Positions 58,884-64,000 of a DNA stretch of 64,000 nucleotides are shown piece by piece; position 1 is the first letter of the stretch, and each line of letters opens with the position of its first letter. The stretch spans positions 1,624,121 through 1,688,120 of the forward strand of contig NZ_BQXC01000001.1 of assembly GCF_022836435.1 (NCBI RefSeq), in the 5' to 3' direction. Position numbers and translations under genes: made by a program. The notes beneath the pieces are model-generated. The model saw nothing but the letters and a program-made list of their open reading frames with translations. It was not told the origin of the DNA and made no database searches. The DNA is from Nitrosomonas sp. PY1. GTDB taxonomy: Bacteria; Pseudomonadota; Gammaproteobacteria; Burkholderiales; Nitrosomonadaceae.

Positions 58884-61800
58884 ATGGCAAAGCTTAATAG
58901 AGCAGACCTTGATTTTCTATTACAACAAATTCTTATTTCCGAAAGTGATTCAGCTGCGCAATTAGTGGGTAATTTCGACACACTTCCTATACTGGTCGGG
59001 AGTCCATTGTTACCGAATGGCTTAAGAAATGTAAATGGCACCTATAATAATCTGATAACGGGACAATCTTTGTATGGAGCAGCTGATCAAGTTTTTCCCC
59101 GTTTGTTGACACCGTCATTTAAAAACGGTGAGGAAGTCCCCGTAGGCTTCGGCTTCAATCCGAATCAACCCGAAGGTAGTTCAACTTTTTATTCACAAAC
59201 CAGCGGCTTAGTATTTGATTCTAAACCACGCTTGGCAAGCAATTTGATAGCTGACCAAACAGACAACAATCCTGCAGCGGTAGCTGCTGCGGCACAAACA
59301 AACGGTTCGGAATTGGTAAATGGTGTCCGCATGGATGGCACACCTTTTCAAACCCATTTTATTCCAAATGTAACTCCCAATGCCGGAGCAGATGCCCCCT
59401 ATAATTCCTGGTTTACCTTATTTGGACAATTCTTCGATCACGGCTTGGATCTGGTAAATAAAGGTCAGAGCGGAACAATATTTGTACCTTTGCAACCTGA
59501 CGATCCACTTTATAATCCGACCCCTGGAGCAGCCAATTTTATGGCTGTGACGCGTGCAACTAATTTGCCAGGTGCTGATGGTATTGTTGGAGATGATCCT
59601 TCAACGCTGGGCATCGACGAAAGTGCCGATGATATTCATCAACAAATCAACCAAACAACGCCTTACGTCGATCAAAACCAAACATATACTTCACACCCTT
59701 CGCATCAAGTGTTTTTACGAGAGTATGAGCTGAAGGAAGGTAAGCCTGTTGCAACAGGACGATTGATTGAGAATAGTGCGACTGGAGATGGACTTGCTAC
59801 TTGGGCAGATATTAAGACGCAAGCACACCAATTGTTAGGAATTAATCTTACCGATGCAGATGTAACCAATCTGCCATTAATCCTAACCGACAGTTATGGC
59901 AAATTTATTCCGGGTGCCAATGGTTTCGCGCAAATGATCGTCGGCGTCGGAACAGACGGTATCGCAAATACACCTGATGATAATTTGGTTGAAGGCGATC
60001 CTTTGGCTAATGGCGGATTGGGGGTTGATATACCAGTCAATGTGATTCGTACCGGACATGCATTCTTGGACGATATCGCTCATAACGCCACGCCGCGTAG
60101 CAGCAATGGCACAATGAAAACCGCTGATACGGACAACATTATTAATACCACCCCAGTTACATCGGGCGAATACGATGATGAATTACTAAATGCTCATTTT
60201 ATTACGGGTGATGGACGTGGTAATGAAAACATCGGCCTGACGGCGGTTCATACGGTATTCCATGCGGAGCATAATCGGACTGTTCAGAACATCAAAGACC
60301 AGGTCACCGCAAGCGGTGATAGCGCATTTATTGCACAATGGAAATTTCCGGATGGTTCATGGAATGGTGAGCGCTTGTTCCAAGCGGCAAAATTTTCCAC
60401 GGAAATGCAGTACCAACATTTGGTATTTGAAGAGTTTGCGCGCCGTGTTCAGCCTAACGTTGATGCATTTGCCGGTTATAACAGCACGATAGATCCTGCC
60501 ATCATGGCTGAGTTCGCGCATGTGGTATATCGCTTCGGTCATTCAATGCTGACTGAAACGGTTGACCGAACCAATTTGGACGGTACGCTGAACAATAATG
60601 ACATTGGATTGGTACAAGCATTTCTTAATCCAGTTGAATTTGGTGCAGACTATGCCAATAATTTTGATGCAGCGGCAGCAGTAGTTAATGGTATGACGCG
60701 ACAAGTCGGAAATGAAATCGACGAATTTGTAACAGAAGCATTGCGTAACAATTTGGTCGGATTACCACTTGACTTGGCTGCCATTAACATCACACGCGGC
60801 CGCGATACAGGCATTCCATCGCTAAATGAAGCCCGGCGTATGTTTTATGAAGATACCGGTCATAACAGCGCTTTATTGCCTTATGACAGTTGGGCTGATT
60901 TTCAGCAAGGATTGAGACATCCGGAATCTCTGGTGAATTTTATTGCTGTGTATGGCCAGCATCCATCTATCCTGAATGCAATAACCATGAGTGATAAACG
61001 AGCTGCGGCAGATTTATTAGTTAATGGTGGAGATGACGCTCCAATTGATCGTGATGATTTCATGAATGGTACGGGTAATTGGGCCAATTTACCATCAGGC
61101 GCTACAATCACTGGCCTTGATGATGTAGATTTCTGGATTGGCGGTATGGCCGAAGAGCAAGCACCATTCGGTGGCTTGTTAGGATCTACATTTAATTTCG
61201 TATTTGAAACACAAATGGAGAAATTACAAGATGCGGACCGATTCTACTATCTTGATCGAGTAGCCGGTTTAAATTTCTTGACCGAATTGGAACAAAATTC
61301 CTTCGCGGAAATGATTATGAACAACCTGCCTGGTGCAAAACATTTACCTGGCAATGTGTTTTCAACACCTACTTATACATTCGAAGCAGCTAATGTTGGA
61401 GCAAGTGGCCCCATTTTGAATGATCCTGGTACTGCTTATAATGAAACCTCGTTGCTGGTTCGAGACAATACTTTAGGCGGGCTAACCATTCGCTACAATG
61501 GTCAAGGACATGTTGTCATGGGAGGTACTTCTGGTAATGACAGAATGCGCTCCGATGCGGGTTCAGACACTCTCTGGGGAGACGGTGGGGACGATAGATT
61601 GGAAGGCGGCGTCGATAACGATTTTCTATTTGGTGGTAGCGGCAATGACATCATTACCGACGCTTCCGGTGACGACACCATCAAGGGTGGAGATGGTCAT
61701 GATGTGATTAATGCCGGTCCTGGTCTTAATATTATTTTCGGAGGATCAGGACAAGATTTTGTCATTACCGGTAACGATGCCTCAGAGCTTTTTGCGGGCG

Positions 61801-63782
61801 AAGGCAATGATTTCATTTTTGGTAATATCGCTAATGGAATCGTAATGGGTAACGAAGGTAGCGATTGGATTGAGAATGGCGGCGCAGGTGCTCAGGTAGG
61901 CGATAATAACGATCCTTTCGGACGGGATCCGATTCGTGGGAATGATGTGTTTATTGGAGGCGGCAATGCCGATGGATTCGTCGGGGAAGGTGGTGACGAC
62001 ATTATGAATGGCATGCTTGGCGCCAATCGGAGTGATGGAGGCAGTGGATTTGATTGGGCATCCAGTGATGGTAAGAATACTGCAGCCAATATCGATCTAG
62101 CATTGGCTATACTACCGGGCCCTTTTGTTCCGACCACAGATCGTTTCAACTTTGTTGAAGCTGCATCTGGGTGGAATTTTAATGACACGATACTGGGTGA
62201 TGATTTAACGGCTACAGAATTAACATTGATCGATCCGATATCAGGGCAAAACAATGCATTGGATAACGCAAATAACCCAACTGGTGGCGGACATAGCGCT
62301 GCGGACAGAATTGCTCAGATTAATGGATTAAGCACGATCTTGGGAGGAGCAACTGTTTTTAATTCTGGTAATATTTTATTGGGCGGTGGCGGTAGCGATC
62401 TGATTCAAGGTCGCGCTGGTGACGATATCATCGATGGTGATGCTTGGTTAAATGTCAGGATCAGCGTTCGTGATAAGCTCAATCCGAATACTGAAATTGC
62501 GTCTTTTGAAAATATGACGACCACATTGAAAAGCGCAATGCAGAAAGGGACATATAGCCCCGATCAACTCAAGATTGTGCGTGAGATTAAATACACTGCC
62601 GCACCTACGGACATAGATACCGCTGTTTATCAGGATCTTTTCTCCAGTTACATTCTGACGTTTAGTAATAGCTCTCCAGGTACAATTTTTATCGATCACA
62701 CCATTATACCCAACGGTGGCGGTGGCGCTCGAGATGACGGAAGCGATACATTACGTAACATTGAACGAATACAGTTCCTTGATAAAACAGCCTATATTGG
62801 TACATTTGCCGATGATAATCTGGTTGGAACCGCTAATGATGATGTGCTCTATGGCTTAGCAGGTAACGATACACTCAATGGCCTAGGAGGGCTAGATATA
62901 CTGATCGGTGGTAATGGCAATGACAAATATATCATTGATACTGCAACCGATACGATTACGGAAACTACTGGCGGCGGTATAGACGACACCGTAGAAAGCT
63001 CTGTCACGTATACCTTGGGACTAAATCTTGAAAATCTAACTTTGACTGGCAATGGCGCTATCAACGGCACAGGAAACGCTACTAATAATATTCTTATCGG
63101 TAACAACAATAATAATACTTTGAGTGGCTTGGCCGGGAATGATACTTTAGAAGGTGGTGGCGGTATTGATATTTTAATAGGAGGTGCAGGTAATGATATC
63201 TATGTGGTGGATACCAATACTGACACGATTACTGAGGCTCTCAACTCAGGTGTTGATACCGTACAAAGCTCAGCGACATTAACTTTGACTAGTAATATTG
63301 AACGATTAGCGTTAACAGGTACAAATGCAATTAACGGCACGGGCAATGGGCTAAGCAATTTGATCACTGGAAATTCTGCTAATAATACATTGGACGGTTC
63401 AACTGGCAACGATACGTTAATCGGTGGCGAAGGAAATGACATACTGGTCGGTGGGGGTGGCGTCGATTCACTGACAGGTGGAAACGGTAACGATAGTTTT
63501 AGGTATTCTATTGTCAGTGAATCATTACCAAGCGGAAAAGATACTATTGCAGATTTTCAAAGTGGTTCTGATGTCATTGATCTTTTTACCATTGATGCAA
63601 ACTCAGGAATTGCAGGCAATCAAGCGTTTGTGTTTATTGGAAGTGCCGCTTTTACAGCAGCCGCTCAAATACGTTATTCGAATGGTCTGTTAGAAGCAAA
63701 CGTTAATGGAGTACTTACCGCTGATTTCCAAGTTCAATTGACGGGAACACCTGCATTAGTAGCAAGTGATATTGTTTTGTAA
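58884..63782 (+). CDS. Giant secreted animal-type heme peroxidase with RTX repeats
   Basis: 1632 residues, ATG behind GAGGCG. No Sec signal. The heme peroxidase domain (about 150-780) shows the distal His in WFTLFGQFFDHGLDLV (near 187), TAVHTVFHAEHNRTVQNIKD, the proximal His in FAHVVYRFGHSMLTETVDRT (near 552) and NITRGRDTGIPSLNEAR. Two blocks of calcium-binding GGxGxD repeats follow (about 880-1060 and 1310-1540, for example LIGGEGNDILVGGGGVDSLT GG). The C-terminus ends PALVASDIVL, as in type I-secreted proteins. No type I exporter is in the window. Related RTX heme peroxidases (MopA type) have been implicated in Mn(II) oxidation; peroxicin-like oxidation of organics is the other option. Confidence 0.9.
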   Translation: MAKLNRADLDFLLQQILISESDSAAQLVGNFDTLPILVGSPLLPNGLRNVNGTYNNLITGQSLYGAADQVFPRLLTPSFKNGEEVPVGFGFNPNQPEGSSTFYSQTSGLVFDSKPRLASNLIADQTDNNPAAVAAAAQTNGSELVNGVRMDGTPFQTHFIPNVTPNAGADAPYNSWFTLFGQFFDHGLDLVNKGQSGTIFVPLQPDDPLYNPTPGAANFMAVTRATNLPGADGIVGDDPSTLGIDESADDIHQQINQTTPYVDQNQTYTSHPSHQVFLREYELKEGKPVATGRLIENSATGDGLATWADIKTQAHQLLGINLTDADVTNLPLILTDSYGKFIPGANGFAQMIVGVGTDGIANTPDDNLVEGDPLANGGLGVDIPVNVIRTGHAFLDDIAHNATPRSSNGTMKTADTDNIINTTPVTSGEYDDELLNAHFITGDGRGNENIGLTAVHTVFHAEHNRTVQNIKDQVTASGDSAFIAQWKFPDGSWNGERLFQAAKFSTEMQYQHLVFEEFARRVQPNVDAFAGYNSTIDPAIMAEFAHVVYRFGHSMLTETVDRTNLDGTLNNNDIGLVQAFLNPVEFGADYANNFDAAAAVVNGMTRQVGNEIDEFVTEALRNNLVGLPLDLAAINITRGRDTGIPSLNEARRMFYEDTGHNSALLPYDSWADFQQGLRHPESLVNFIAVYGQHPSILNAITMSDKRAAADLLVNGGDDAPIDRDDFMNGTGNWANLPSGATITGLDDVDFWIGGMAEEQAPFGGLLGSTFNFVFETQMEKLQDADRFYYLDRVAGLNFLTELEQNSFAEMIMNNLPGAKHLPGNVFSTPTYTFEAANVGASGPILNDPGTAYNETSLLVRDNTLGGLTIRYNGQGHVVMGGTSGNDRMRSDAGSDTLWGDGGDDRLEGGVDNDFLFGGSGNDIITDASGDDTIKGGDGHDVINAGPGLNIIFGGSGQDFVITGNDASELFAGEGNDFIFGNIANGIVMGNEGSDWIENGGAGAQVGDNNDPFGRDPIRGNDVFIGGGNADGFVGEGGDDIMNGMLGANRSDGGSGFDWASSDGKNTAANIDLALAILPGPFVPTTDRFNFVEAASGWNFNDTILGDDLTATELTLIDPISGQNNALDNANNPTGGGHSAADRIAQINGLSTILGGATVFNSGNILLGGGGSDLIQGRAGDDIIDGDAWLNVRISVRDKLNPNTEIASFENMTTTLKSAMQKGTYSPDQLKIVREIKYTAAPTDIDTAVYQDLFSSYILTFSNSSPGTIFIDHTIIPNGGGGARDDGSDTLRNIERIQFLDKTAYIGTFADDNLVGTANDDVLYGLAGNDTLNGLGGLDILIGGNGNDKYIIDTATDTITETTGGGIDDTVESSVTYTLGLNLENLTLTGNGAINGTGNATNNILIGNNNNNTLSGLAGNDTLEGGGGIDILIGGAGNDIYVVDTNTDTITEALNSGVDTVQSSATLTLTSNIERLALTGTNAINGTGNGLSNLITGNSANNTLDGSTGNDTLIGGEGNDILVGGGGVDSLTGGNGNDSFRYSIVSESLPSGKDTIADFQSGSDVIDLFTIDANSGIAGNQAFVFIGSAAFTAAAQIRYSNGLLEANVNGVLTADFQVQLTGTPALVASDIVL

Positions 63783-63798
63783 TTTTATTAGAACATGA

Positions 63799-63849
63799 AA
63801 ATGCATAATTCCGCTTTTAAGTGAAAATAAAAGTCGGAATTATGCATTT
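63799..63849. terminator. Strong hairpin after the heme peroxidase gene
   Basis: Arms 63799-63818 and 63829-63849 (AAATGCATAATTCCG and its complement, then CTTTT/AAAAG with one bulge) give a stem of about 20 bp with a 10-base loop. It lies between convergent genes and could end transcripts from both sides. Confidence 0.65.
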
Positions 63850-63870
63850 GTAATACCATGAAGAGAATCG

Positions 63871-64000
63871 CTATTTTTGAATAATATTGTAGTTAATAGC
63901 CATACGAATAAGTTGCGTAGTATTTTGCAAATCCAACTTCCGCATTAAATTGAGTTGATGAACACTGACTGTTTTAGGACTAATTGAGATTTTTTTAGCG
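63871..64000 (-). CDS. LuxR/NarL-type regulator, C-terminal end only
   Basis: Read from the window edge, the minus strand gives ISISPKTVSVHQLNLMRKLD then LQNTTQLIRMAINYNIIQK and stop. This is the recognition helix region of a LuxR/FixJ-type HTH (LSPKTV..H..N.M.KL), usually the output domain of a two-component response regulator. The N-terminal part lies beyond the window, so a receiver domain is likely but unseen. Confidence 0.85.
   Translation of the reverse strand, partial: AKKISISPKTVSVHQLNLMRKLDLQNTTQLIRMAINYNIIQK

Overview
The window reads as chromosomal DNA of a betaproteobacterium, most likely a Nitrosomonas-type ammonia oxidiser. This is inferred from protein style, the ubiquinone genes ubiC-ubiA-ubiD, the rimP-nusA-infB-rbfA-truB and rplU-rpmA-obgE-proB blocks, class Ia nrdAB and class II fumarase. 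No amo or hao gene lies here to settle it. No tRNA, rRNA or CRISPR array was seen.

Region 1 to 17.6 kb is the most interesting part. It holds a partial secreted PhoX-like (DUF839) protein, a secreted beta-helix protein, a seven-gene minus-strand block (DUF3450, TtpC-like, ExbB, ExbD, TonB, TPR, TonB-dependent receptor) and a divergent phoB-type response regulator. Four arrays of 7-bp Pho half-sites with strict 11-bp spacing precede the PhoX-like gene, the beta-helix gene, the TonB-system block and phoB itself. I read this as a phosphate-starvation regulon with its own energised outer-membrane uptake machine. Between its two halves sit an acetyltransferase, IS3 debris, a metallo-beta-lactamase-fold protein and a c-di-GMP gene frameshifted at a run of eight A.

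Region 17.8 to 28.2 kb holds an MFS transporter, fumC, nrdB-nrdA with a candidate NrdR box, a LemA/TPM-domain trio and dinB. After an AT-rich stretch comes a membrane glycosyltransferase-like protein. Region 30.7 to 36.8 kb is the ribosome-maturation/translation operon; its truB has no ordinary start codon that keeps the conserved N-terminus. Region 36.8 to 49.4 kb is housekeeping: DUF486, ubiD, ubiA, ubiC, an ABC exporter, a TraB-family protein, proB, obgE, rpmA, rplU, ispB and zapE.

Region 49.4 to 64 kb is more accessory. It has decayed IS256- and IS481-like transposase pieces abutting a truncated PLDc_N-type gene, a YqjD-like protein, an AI-2E-type permease with a cytosolic extension, a secreted phospholipase-C-like protein, nadC, and a Tat-exported multicopper oxidase followed by a SCO1-like copper protein. 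Divergent from these is a 1632-residue heme peroxidase with RTX repeats. The multicopper oxidase and RTX heme peroxidase pair recalls the two enzyme classes linked to bacterial Mn(II) oxidation. The window ends inside a LuxR/NarL-type regulator.
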